A stretch of DNA of 19,740 bases from Chloroflexota bacterium (lineage in GTDB: Bacteria; Chloroflexota; Dehalococcoidia; Lucifugimonadales; UBA1127): assembly GCA_028873745.1 (NCBI GenBank), contig JAPPNT010000208.1, forward strand, positions 1-19,740, written 5' to 3'. Under the pieces are notes generated by a model. That model was not told where the DNA came from and searched no databases. It saw only the letters and a program-made list of their open reading frames with translations. Position 1 is the stretch's first letter. Every line of letters starts with the position of its first letter. The translations under genes and the position numbers were made by a program. Below are positions 1 through 7,061 of this stretch, piece after piece.

Positions 1-137
1 TTAGATCAGGACCTCCCAGCGGAAAGTTCGCAAATCGGTACGCCTTGGCCCACCACCAAATGCTCGCCTGTACATGCTCTTGCCGCACTTTCGTTGCAAT
101 TGGCACACAAGGTCCAATAGGCCATAGGAGCGACTTC

Positions 138-521
138 GTGCAATGCCCGTTCTGCAAACCACATGTTGAGGACCTGCCGATTGTTGGGCGCAACGAACAC
201 TGCCTCTCAATTGACGTTGCGGACGAGATTCTTGCCGGCTCCCGCATCATCGTGCCTCGGCAACACCGGGCTACGCCGTTCGAGATGACGGAAGCGGAGA
301 TCACGGCGACGTTTGAGTTGCTCCGCGCCGCCAAACTTGAAATCGATTCCGCAATGTCTCCCGATGGCTACAACATTGGGTGGAATAGCGGGGCAATCGC
401 CGGGCAGGAAGTGTTTCACGCTCACCTTCACGTCGTCCCACGATTTCGCGACGAGCCACTCGCCGGCATGGGTATCCGCTACTGGCTGAAGCAGGAGAAC
501 AACCGGCGCCCCAATCAGTAG
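138..521 (+). CDS. HIT-family (histidine triad) hydrolase
   Basis: Small HIT-domain protein, 127 residues. Family members hydrolyse or transfer nucleoside monophosphates from substrates such as dinucleoside polyphosphates and AMP-lysine; the substrate here is unknown. The histidine triad HAHLHVV is at residues 94-100 (H94, H96, H98). The N-terminus carries a CPFC pair (C3, C6), as in metal-binding HIT proteins. I chose the GTG start because AGGAG at 126-130 lies 7 bases upstream and the protein then begins directly at QCPFC, as relatives do. An in-frame ATG at 45 would add 31 unrelated residues. A weak -35-like TTGCAA sits near 104-109, but I see no convincing promoter. It is monocistronic here and convergent with the sulfurtransferase. 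Identification is firm; cellular role is not. Confidence 0.88.
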   Translation: MQCPFCKPHVEDLPIVGRNEHCLSIDVADEILAGSRIIVPRQHRATPFEMTEAEITATFELLRAAKLEIDSAMSPDGYNIGWNSGAIAGQEVFHAHLHVVPRFRDEPLAGMGIRYWLKQENNRRPNQ

Positions 522-744
522 AGCGACGGACTCGCGTCCGTCCGAGAGGGTTCGAGCTCATTGTTTGAATCGAGAACGCCCACTCATTTTTCGAGGACGG
601 TTCCGCCTGCTGTTCCGGCCGGCCCCACAAGGACAACACCCCTGCAACTTCAGGTTTGCGCGAGGCCGGCAACATGGGCAAGCAATATGTGGCAGTGTGC
701 CTTGGGGGTTCCTTGCTGTCGTACGCGCAACTTCGGCGAGGCTT
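522..744. other. convergent intergenic region with a short hairpin
   Basis: No gene seen. Just after the HIT stop, ACGGAC (526-531) and GTCCGT (536-541) form a 6-bp stem with a 4-base loop. It lacks a following T run, so it is at best a weak or factor-assisted terminator. The rest shows no other structure I can support. Confidence 0.3.
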
Positions 745-1518
745 CTACAGTTCCACCGGGCGGCCGCTTTCCATCCACTCGGCGTAAGAGCCGTCGTAGA
801 GGCGGACGTTGTAGCCATACTGGCGCATGGCGAGCCAGGCTAGCGAGGCTCGGACGCCGCTGCGGCAGTAAGCGACGACCTCGTCGGTGGGGGATACGCC
901 TACGGCGTCCAGCCGCTCGTGGAGCCGGTCGGGCGCGATGAGCAGGCTTCCTTCAGGGCCGGTTACGGCGGAGTGGGGGAGATTGACCGCGCCGGGGATG
1001 TGGCCGGGTCGCTGGTCCATGTCCGTTTGGCCGCTGAATTCCTCCGGCGTGCGGGTATCCAAGAGCTTTGCGGTCTCGGCGGCGTCAATGTCGTCCAACG
1101 TGGCGCGCACCGACGGGTCCGGGCGCGGCTGGAACGCTTGCGGCTCCGTTGGGACGGGGCGGTAGAGAATCTCGCGGCCCTCGGCCTTCCAAGACTCGAA
1201 GAGGAGGTCCATCACGTGGACATCTGTGCGGCCCAGGTACTCGAGCACCCATACGGCCATGGCGGCGTTGCGGCCGTCGTGCTGGTCATAGATGACGGGG
1301 GTTATGTCATTGCTCAAGCCTGCGTCGCCGAAGGCGGCGGCAAGCTGCGCCGGTTCAGCGAGGCCGCCGCCGGGGCCCTGGAGCTTCTTGAAGGGGACGC
1401 TGACGGCCCCCCGCAGGTGGCCCATGAGGTAGCGCATGGCCGACCGAGGGTCGATCACGAGGTAACCGCGCCGGCCTATGTGTTCAGAGACCCAGTCGGC
1501 GGATACGAGCGTGACCAT
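745..1518 (-). CDS. two-domain sulfurtransferase (rhodanese family)
   Basis: Thiosulfate/3-mercaptopyruvate-type sulfurtransferase of 257 residues, moving sulfane sulfur to an acceptor such as cyanide or a thiol; cytoplasmic, with no signal peptide. The first rhodanese domain (about 1-125) is inactive: its loop reads YDQHDGRNAA, with Asp where a catalytic Cys would be. The second (about 140-257) has the active loop CRSGVR with C218. CRxGxR resembles thiosulfate-type rather than mercaptopyruvate-type loops, so the donor is probably thiosulfate (inference). The ATG at 1518 overlaps the stop of the upstream OsmC gene as TGATG, with no independent ribosome-binding site, so translation is probably coupled. 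It is the last gene of the metE-like/OsmC/rhodanese unit. Confidence 0.9.
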   Translation of the reverse strand: MVTLVSADWVSEHIGRRGYLVIDPRSAMRYLMGHLRGAVSVPFKKLQGPGGGLAEPAQLAAAFGDAGLSNDITPVIYDQHDGRNAAMAVWVLEYLGRTDVHVMDLLFESWKAEGREILYRPVPTEPQAFQPRPDPSVRATLDDIDAAETAKLLDTRTPEEFSGQTDMDQRPGHIPGAVNLPHSAVTGPEGSLLIAPDRLHERLDAVGVSPTDEVVAYCRSGVRASLAWLAMRQYGYNVRLYDGSYAEWMESGRPVEL

Positions 1519-2051
1519 CAACCGACCATTTCAAAGTCGGTCTCGACATTGGTCGCTTTCGCAACGGACTGGGTGACGGGAGAGCCCTCGACCGCGAGGC
1601 GCCAGATGCCGCGCAGCGTGTCCTCGTCGGCGTCGGCGCGGACGAAGCACTTGGCGGAGATACGGCCGTAACCGGGGTTGCCCTCGTCCTCGACGCCCGC
1701 CCACTTGCGAATGTTCTCGAAGTAGCCTTCAACGGCGATTTCGAGGTCGTGGATGCGGACGCCCTGCTTGGTGGCGTTGACGACGAAGCCGACGGTCATG
1801 CAACTGCCGATGGCCGACAGGAGCTGCTCGTGGGCGCTGGCGGCGACGTCGGTGGCGGTCAGGTCGCCGGGCTCGTCCATGTCGACCTGGTGGTTGCGCA
1901 TGTAGGCGCGGGCGCGCATACCGTTCTGCCAGACGACGCGCGACTTCCAGGGGCCGGTCACGGCGTTGAAAACGTCCGGGTCCCGGAAGGACTCCAAGAC
2001 CTCGGTCAGCTTCTCGCGGGGCAGCCCGTTGAGATTCTCTTGCTCTGCCAT
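1518..2051 (-). CDS. OsmC-family protein
   Basis: OsmC/Ohr-fold protein, 177 residues, cytoplasmic. Characterised relatives reduce organic or lipid hydroperoxides with a peroxidatic and a resolving cysteine. The first Cys is present (GSC, C84) after the usual helix. The position of the second Cys, normally CP(V), reads SPV with S157, so a standard Cys-Cys peroxidase cycle looks unlikely. C135 is present but not at the usual position. Start: ATG at 2051 with GGAAGGAG about 8 bases upstream; upstream in-frame extension would run back into the preceding gene. It lies 50 bp after the metE-like gene and overlaps the rhodanese start. The family call is secure; peroxidase activity is doubtful and thiol or sulfur-carrier roles are possible. 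Confidence 0.88.
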   Translation of the reverse strand: MAEQENLNGLPREKLTEVLESFRDPDVFNAVTGPWKSRVVWQNGMRARAYMRNHQVDMDEPGDLTATDVAASAHEQLLSAIGSCMTVGFVVNATKQGVRIHDLEIAVEGYFENIRKWAGVEDEGNPGYGRISAKCFVRADADEDTLRGIWRLAVEGSPVTQSVAKATNVETDFEMVG

Positions 2052-2101
2052 GTCAATCTCCTTCCGTTGGCGGTATGTTGCGTTCAGCTTTGCCGCGGGC
2101 G

Positions 2102-3271
2102 CTATCGGTACTCGGCGCGGAGCTGCTCGGCGGCGGCGGTGATGGCGCGCATCTTGCGGCACGCGACCTCTGTGGTGTTGACGTTCCTCTCCGCGAAGGT
2201 GCCGAACCCGCAGTCATGGTTGAGGAAGATCTTGTCGGCGTCAAAGTACTGGAGGAGCTCCCTGACGAGGCGGACTATCTCTTCCGTCGACTCGATGCCG
2301 TCCGTCCGGGGATTGACGACGCCGAGGCCGATCTCCTTCTCGTTGCCGTACTCCTTGAAGACGTCCATCTCGCCGGCGCGGGGCGTGGCGCACTCGAGCA
2401 CGAGCTGGTCGATGTTCATCTGCGACAGGTAGGGGAGCATGGGCCCGTAGTTGCCGGTGAGCAGCACCTCTTCACGGCGGCTCCAGTTGCCCCGGCAGAC
2501 GTGCACGCCGGTCCTGATGCCGGTGATGCCCTCCAGGGTCTCGTTCATGAGCCGCACGGCGAATTCGAGCTCGTCGGTGGGGTCGCGGCGGTTGGGGAGC
2601 GCGGCGCACATGAAGGTCTCCGTGCTCTCCTCGCCGAATACCACCTGGCTGAGGATGGGCTCGTCTAGCTGGACGAAGTCGCAACCCATGTCCCGCAGGG
2701 CGATGATCTCCTCTCGGAGGATGGCAACTACGTCGGCCGCGAGGTCCTCGGGGCTGGGGTAGACGGAATCGGAGAGGCCCTCGAACCAGCCTGAGCGGGT
2801 CAACATGTAGGGGCCGGGCAGGGGGATCTTGACCTGCCGGTCCGTGTGCTCGCGCAGGAAGGCCAGCTCGTCGAGAGCGAGGCCGAGGCCCTGCCGCTTG
2901 TCGATGCGGTCGACGACGATGGGGCTCTTGATGGCGAACGATGGGACGTCGAGGGCGCGCAGCATCTCCTCCATGCGCGCCCGGTCCCGCGAGTAGTCGA
3001 GAAGCTCTGACACCTTCATGAGCTGCATGCCGGTCAGCTTGTCGACGGCGAAGGAGTAGAAGTTGTCGCGGCGGAGTTCACCGTCGCTGATTATGTCCAC
3101 TCCCGCGTCTTCCTGCGCGCGGATGCAGGCCAGCACTTCCCCGTCGGCGACCGCGTTGAACTCGTCGAGGGTGATCTCGCCGGCCTCCTTGCGGCGCAGG
3201 GCGCGGACCAACTCCGTCGAGCGGGGCCAGCTGCCGACGACGGTCACGGGAAACAAGGGCGTGTTCGCCAT
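2102..3271 (-). CDS. core-MetE-like methyltransferase (cobalamin-independent methionine synthase C-terminal domain)
   Basis: 389 residues, about the size of the catalytic C-terminal barrel of MetE, without the N-terminal half that binds polyglutamyl methylfolate. All four zinc ligands of the MetE family are recognisable: H257 and C259 (GVHVCRGN), E293 (LECA) and C354 (NHDCGFGT). The E-to-C spacing of 61 residues equals that of E. coli MetE as I recall it. Core-MetE proteins of this size methylate homocysteine from donors other than methylfolate; other relatives are alkyl-thiol lyases, so the substrate is open. The ATG at 3271 follows GGGGGGA; an in-frame extension would read into the promoter. 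First gene of a three-gene unit with OsmC and rhodanese. Its leader is duplicated at 5357-5472. Confidence 0.85.
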   Translation of the reverse strand: MANTPLFPVTVVGSWPRSTELVRALRRKEAGEITLDEFNAVADGEVLACIRAQEDAGVDIISDGELRRDNFYSFAVDKLTGMQLMKVSELLDYSRDRARMEEMLRALDVPSFAIKSPIVVDRIDKRQGLGLALDELAFLREHTDRQVKIPLPGPYMLTRSGWFEGLSDSVYPSPEDLAADVVAILREEIIALRDMGCDFVQLDEPILSQVVFGEESTETFMCAALPNRRDPTDELEFAVRLMNETLEGITGIRTGVHVCRGNWSRREEVLLTGNYGPMLPYLSQMNIDQLVLECATPRAGEMDVFKEYGNEKEIGLGVVNPRTDGIESTEEIVRLVRELLQYFDADKIFLNHDCGFGTFAERNVNTTEVACRKMRAITAAAEQLRAEYR

Positions 3272-3367
3272 ACGGAATCCCCCCAAAGCGGCATAAGACG
3301 CCGCCGCCAATACTTGAGAACGGCACCAGTGTATCCCAGGGCGCAAGGGCGGACAAATCGGCGGGCT
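3254..3367 (-). repeat. duplicated leader, copy A
   Basis: Promoter, ribosome-binding site and first six codons of the metE-like gene. It matches 5357-5472 over its whole length. The 52-base upstream part (3317-3367) differs at five bases and one indel. The part around the start codon (3254-3274) matches at 19 of 21 bases. The middle is looser but collinear. Confidence 0.75.
3328..3356 (-). promoter_or_regulatory. candidate promoter of the metE-like operon
   Basis: On the minus strand TTGTCC (3356-3351) and TACACT (3333-3328) are 17 bases apart, which gives a start near 3321 and a leader of about 50 bases. Both boxes are imperfect matches to a housekeeping sigma promoter. Conservation of this stretch in copy B supports it as functional sequence. 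Confidence 0.45.
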
Positions 3368-3435
3368 GCCCAATGAGGGGGTTTCCCGCGTCGCCGGTCA
3401 TGCCCGGATGGAGGAGGATTCTGCCGGGGCGGCGG

Positions 3436-4713
3436 TCAGCAGGGCAAGTCCTCGATCAGGCGCTGTAGACGCGCCGTGAACGCCTCCACGTGCCCTTTCT
3501 TCCGGGAATCGTGGCGGCTCTTGTTGTCCAACACATCAATCACGTGCCCGTCGTATCCCTCTGCAGCGTCAACGCGGAGTTTGTCGCCCTTACGGGATAC
3601 CCCGGCTATCCTATCGAGCGGCAACTGGGAGACGTGCTTGTCATCCCAACTGTTGGACACAAACAGAAGCCGACGGTCCGTGGCGGCAACGACAGCGTTG
3701 TGTCCCTTCGCCCCTGGCAATTCCGCGGTGTAGGTGCCATAGAGCAAGGCCTCGAGGTGTTCGTCGTCGTGGAGGACCTCGGCCAGCTTCCTGCGCTCCT
3801 TCCCGTGCTCGTCCAAGAGCGCCCAAAGCGGGTGATGCAGCTTCCAGGCGGCGTCAATCCTCGGTTGCCCGAACACGCCCGCGTGATCCCGCACAACCTT
3901 GACGAAGGGCAAAGCGTCAACCTCCCGCCGGAAGTGGGCCGCGTACACCTGGCCCCGCTGGTCAATGAACCTGACCTGTTGCCCCTCCGCGTGTTCCACG
4001 CATTCCACCGCCGGGATTGTCCCGTGGGGGCAAGCGATGATTTCCTCTTTCCGCGCACCACCGTCCACGGCCAGCTTGATGAGCAGCATGCGGTCATCGG
4101 TGGCCACGGCGATCGCCGGCCAACCCTGCCACTGCGTAGCCCAATAGTCCGGGTCATGGACGTGTGCCGTCGAAATTTTGCCGTCGAAGTGTTTGGCCGT
4201 TTCCAGTCCCGCCGAGCAGTGTGCCCAGTGCCGCACCTGTTCTCCAGGCGCAAGGACGTGGGAATACGCTGCCGCGACCGACTCGTCATCGCTCAACAGT
4301 CGGCCGCTGACGAACCGGGAGAAGTCAGCGGCCGCGGATTGCAGGTCAAGGTCGAAGACCGGCACGGTCAGCGAGCCGGGAGCGTCGCCGCTTCCCACCC
4401 CCCTGAGCCTGACCCTGCCGGGCTCCGGTTCCGTGATTTCGTCAACTTCCAGATACGTCAGGCCAAAGCGGTTCCTAGACAACCGGCCCCGGTTCAGCAG
4501 GATCACCCGGCTCCCGGTGGCGACCACGATCCCCCGGTCATGGCTGGAGTTCCCGGCGTGAAAGCCGCACGGGTGCAGCAGCTCAATGTCTTCACCGGGG
4601 TCCAGAAGATCATAGAGCATCTCGCGCTCGCCCTCGTAGTCTTTCAGGCCCCAGGCGGGCTGCAGGGTGTACCACTGGTTATCGATGCTTCGGGTTTGCG
4701 CAGGACTCCGCAT
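3436..4713 (-). CDS. protein with three bPH/YokE-like repeats
   Basis: 425 residues, no signal peptide or membrane segment seen. Three related segments carry the bacterial PH-like pattern (small/hydrophobic strand, AT(D/G)xR, hydrophobic strand): VVATGSRVILLN near 63-74, AVATDDRMLLIK near 202-213 and VVAATDRRLLFV near 341-352. The last is followed by LPLDRIAGVSRKGDKLRV, typical of YokE-like domains. Such domains are thought to bind lipids, peptides or partner proteins; the role here is unknown. The ATG at 4713 is preceded by GGAGGGG; an extension of 25 residues is low-complexity and would enter the lipoprotein gene. It lies 49 bp downstream of that lipoprotein on the same strand, so co-transcription is likely. 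Confidence 0.6.
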   Translation of the reverse strand: MRSPAQTRSIDNQWYTLQPAWGLKDYEGEREMLYDLLDPGEDIELLHPCGFHAGNSSHDRGIVVATGSRVILLNRGRLSRNRFGLTYLEVDEITEPEPGRVRLRGVGSGDAPGSLTVPVFDLDLQSAAADFSRFVSGRLLSDDESVAAAYSHVLAPGEQVRHWAHCSAGLETAKHFDGKISTAHVHDPDYWATQWQGWPAIAVATDDRMLLIKLAVDGGARKEEIIACPHGTIPAVECVEHAEGQQVRFIDQRGQVYAAHFRREVDALPFVKVVRDHAGVFGQPRIDAAWKLHHPLWALLDEHGKERRKLAEVLHDDEHLEALLYGTYTAELPGAKGHNAVVAATDRRLLFVSNSWDDKHVSQLPLDRIAGVSRKGDKLRVDAAEGYDGHVIDVLDNKSRHDSRKKGHVEAFTARLQRLIEDLPC

Positions 4714-4762
4714 GTGTCCCCTCCCCGCTGCCGAAGTTGCCCCGGCAACCCCGGCGGCTCCG

Positions 4763-5053
4763 CTACTCCCCGACCCCACAGACCGCATCCCTGGCTTCCT
4801 TCAAGTCTTCCAGCGACGCGGCCTGGCTTATGTAGACGTACTGGTCCTTGGCGTCCTCCACGTCCCGGGCAGCAGGGAACATCATCATCATGCTCTGCTC
4901 GAAGATAGGGTCGTTCTTTTCCATGCAGTCCAGCGTCTCCCTGACAACCGACTCCTTGCTGCCGCCGCCGCAGGCCACCGCCAGCAGCAAGCACAAGGCC
5001 ACAATGATGCACAGCGCACGGCCCCAGCCGCCGCCAACACGGGTAATTGCCAT
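4763..5053 (-). CDS. small putative lipoprotein
   Basis: 96 residues of unknown function. An N-terminal Arg-containing segment and a hydrophobic stretch (about 14-27) lead to AVAC at 25-28, then GGGS: a lipoprotein signal with a slightly unusual lipobox, the same AVAC at residue 28 seen in the DUF3179 lipoprotein of this window. The mature part is short and mostly helical-looking, with four consecutive Met (SMMMMF) and two further Cys near each end. Start ATG at 5053 has AGAGGAG upstream; the open frame continues to 5221 but that extension hides the signal peptide. It probably precedes the YokE-like gene in one transcript, so the pair may act together at the membrane (inference). Confidence 0.6.
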   Translation of the reverse strand: MAITRVGGGWGRALCIIVALCLLLAVACGGGSKESVVRETLDCMEKNDPIFEQSMMMMFPAARDVEDAKDQYVYISQAASLEDLKEARDAVCGVGE

Positions 5054-5271
5054 CTCCCAACTCCTCTCTGCCCGCCTCAGGCCGATAGCGCTGTCGCTCT
5101 CCACGGCTATCGCATTGCACCAGGAGCCCCGATTGACGGCGAAAGTTGAGGAGGTTTCGTGCAGCTCAAGCCGTCGTATGCTGGCGAGGTCGCCCAACTC
5201 CGGCGGCATCTCCGCGCTCAACCGATGGCCGTTGAGGTCCAGCCTTGTCGGGAGATTCTATCATCCCGTGG

Positions 5272-5287
5272 GTCACCGTTATGTGAC
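5272..5287. promoter_or_regulatory. short palindrome, possible operator
   Basis: GTCAC (5272-5276) and GTGAC (5283-5287) are perfect inverted arms around a 6-base centre, directly upstream of the -10-like TAGAAT on the minus strand. The arm order is the reverse of a CRP site. On the plus strand five T follow, but a 5-bp stem is too short to call a terminator. Confidence 0.25.
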
Positions 5288-5314
5288 TTTTTGGGAACTT
5301 ATTGTGAGTTTTCA

Positions 5315-5374
5315 TTACCATCCACAAGAGGCGGCATGATTGAACCTGTTGACGCCCAAGGGCCTGTTGGCCAT
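5315..5374 (-). other. short reading frame inside leader copy B
   Basis: ATG at 5374 matches the metE-like start codon position. The first six codons (MANRPL against MANTPL) are shared; similarity then ends and the frame stops at TAA after 19 residues. AGAGGA lies before the ATG. It could be a translated leader peptide or just the remnant of a duplicated gene start. Confidence 0.2.
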
Positions 5375-5472
5375 ACGAATTCCTCTCCAATGCAGCATGG
5401 AGCACCGCGGCTACCCTTGGAGAACGGCGCCAGTGTGCCCGAGGGCGCAAGGGCGGGACAAATCGCCGGGCT
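5357..5472 (-). repeat. duplicated leader, copy B
   Basis: Same orientation as copy A and 2.1 kb away, but with no metE-like gene body behind it. The -35-like TTGTCC (5461-5456) is kept; the -10 has become CACACT (5437-5432) and the spacer is 18. That suggests decay or a weaker promoter. It points toward the lipoprotein/YokE-like pair. Confidence 0.7.
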
Positions 5473-5498
5473 ATGCGGGGCGGTGGTGCGGGGCCCAG

Positions 5499-7061
5499 CT
5501 ATGACCCCTTGAACAACTCGGTGTCCGGGTGGAACTGGAACCAGCCGAACCAGAAGGACATGTGCGTGGGGATGCGGGCGAGTTTCTCCGACTCGTCGGC
5601 GGTGTTGACGAGGTACTCCTCGGTCACTTGCCACTCGACGCCGTCGGCGGCCACGAGCTTCGACGGGAGGCGGAGGGTGACCGCGACGTCGTCGCCGGTG
5701 ACGAGCTGGAATGTCCGGCCGCCGCGGTAGTAGGCACGGGCGCCCTCGCTGGTGGCGGAGCCCACCACGACGATATCCTCGCCGCCAACGACGTCGTTGA
5801 TGATGCGGTGGATGCGGAGCGCGCCGGAGGCGTAGGCCTTGGCAGCGCCGTTGAGCTGCACGCCGAGGACGATGTCCTTCGTCGTCAGGCCGTCATCGCG
5901 GTCGGGGACGGGGAACATGGTGGCCGGGTCGTTGAAGTAGCTGAAGTAGATGGCCTCCGGGTTGTCCTCCGGCACGTAGAAGCTGGGGGCGTACACGCCC
6001 GTGTCCCGGTCGAGCACCGTCGTGTCGGGGTGAAGCTCCAGCCACTCCTCCCACGTCGTGAGCATGACGGGGAAGAAGTCCAGCTTGATGCCGGAGTCCC
6101 AGAGGGGGCCGATGACGGGCTCGCTGGAGAGCTGGTTCCAGAGGGAGTTGGTGAGGCGGTCATACATGACCTTGTTGCTGCGGTACAGCATGCCTGACGT
6201 GCCGAAGGTGGTTGGCTCCCCGTTGATTTTGGCGGAATACACGATTCCGGTGCCGCAGAGGGTTCAGTAGGCGAGCGAGATGGGCTCACCTCCAAGCACG
6301 TCGTTGGCCATCTCGTGGGCGTTGACGATGCGGAGCGGGTAGGCGCGGTGCTCGCCGTTGTTGGACACGCCGAAGACGCGGTCGGTCGGCAGCATGTAGT
6401 CCTGCCCGCCGGCAGCGACGACGGGGGCGCGCTCCAGGGGCGGGATGCCGTCGGGCCGGACGCCGCCCCAGGCGACCTCAGCGAGGTTGATGCGCGAGCC
6501 GTTCCGGGCGGGCAGGATGAAGTCGCCGAACCTGGGGTCGATGAGGCTCATGAGCTCGCTCTTCCACTCCACGTAGCCGTCGGGGGGAGCGTACTCGTCG
6601 CCGTTCCGGCCCAGCCACTCCATCCACTCGTGCCAGCCGCGGGAGTATGTCTTGAAGTCCTCACCGGTAATGGCCGAAAGGCCTTTCAGCGTTTCCTGGA
6701 CCACTTCCCAGTTTCCGAAGAACCGGAGCATTTCGATCATGACGGGGACCATGGACTTGTCGTTGTTTTCGACGGCCCGCTCGATCGCCTCGAGCGAACC
6801 CTGGGGGAAGTAGTCCCAGCTCGCGAAGAGCAGGTACATGTTGGCGTTGGAGTTGTAGTCTTGCGCGGTTGAGCCCACGGGCGTCGGGGTGAAGTTCGCG
6901 GCCACAGAGGGCGCTTCGAAAGCGGGCAGGGGCGTAGGCGTGCTGTCGGCCTGTCCGGCGGGCGCGTCGGCGGAGGAGCAGGCTACGGCGACAGCGAGCA
7001 GCATCGCCGCCGCGAACGCGGGGGCCGCCAGAGTAGCCTGTTTGCGGAAGGTGCTGCTCAC
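5499..7061 (-). CDS. DUF3179 lipoprotein, probable selenoprotein (in-frame TGA at 6264-6266)
   Basis: Read through one TGA, this is a single 520-residue protein; both halves are in the same frame and both match DUF3179. Signal: RK then a hydrophobic stretch to AVAC (C28), then a Thr/Pro-rich linker (about 40-65). A helical region follows, and DUF3179 starts near DGIPPLERAP. The family motif Y-C-P-L-C-G reads Y-TGA-T-L-C-G, so the stop is at residue 266 in place of the first Cys, with C269 as partner: a UxxC motif. The domain then runs intact to its typical end (WFGWFQFHPDTE). A second segment, DIVLGVQLNGAAKAY, repeats DRVFGVSNNGEHRAY and lacks the Cys pair. The GTG start at 7061 has AAAGGA upstream and gives a clean signal peptide. 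Biochemical function of DUF3179 is unknown to me; a redox role is inferred. The alternative is a nonsense mutation. Confidence 0.72.
6231..6254 (-). promoter_or_regulatory. candidate bacterial SECIS hairpin
   Basis: In the mRNA just after the TGA, GGAAU (6248-6244) pairs with AUUCC (6238-6234) around the loop CGUGU. The stem extends by C6249-G6233 and, past a 3-base bulge, by two G-C pairs. The loop starts 20 bases after the UGA and has G at its second position. Both fit the usual bSECIS description: 16-37 bases, and a G in the first two loop bases. Confidence 0.55.

Larger units (their letters stand above)
5054..5498. other. intergenic region upstream of the lipoprotein
   Basis: No supported protein gene beyond a 19-residue frame. 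It holds the second leader copy (5357-5472), a palindrome GTCAC-N6-GTGAC at 5272-5287 followed by five T, and on the minus strand a -10-like TAGAAT at 5260-5255 without a good -35. The segment 5250-5330 is clearly richer in A+T than its surroundings, as promoter DNA often is. Confidence 0.4.

Noticed and set aside
1..210. Minus-strand open frames ending at 1 and at 6, opposite the HIT gene start
   Set aside because: No recognisable domain, and they overlap the HIT RBS and coding start; possible neighbouring gene end but not supportable.
545..565. GGTTCGA resembling a tRNA T-loop
   Set aside because: No matching stem, anticodon arm or acceptor stem around it.
3490..4908. Plus-strand open frame (472 codons) opposite the YokE-like gene
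   Set aside because: Composition of an antisense shadow; the minus-strand frame has three consistent repeats and an RBS.
5272..5287. Palindrome GTCAC-N6-GTGAC as a CRP site
   Set aside because: CRP needs TGTGA-N6-TCACA; here the arms are in the opposite order.
6243..6266. DUF3179 read as two separate genes or a frameshifted pseudogene
   Set aside because: Both halves are in the same frame with one TGA at the conserved Cys; no insertion or deletion is needed.
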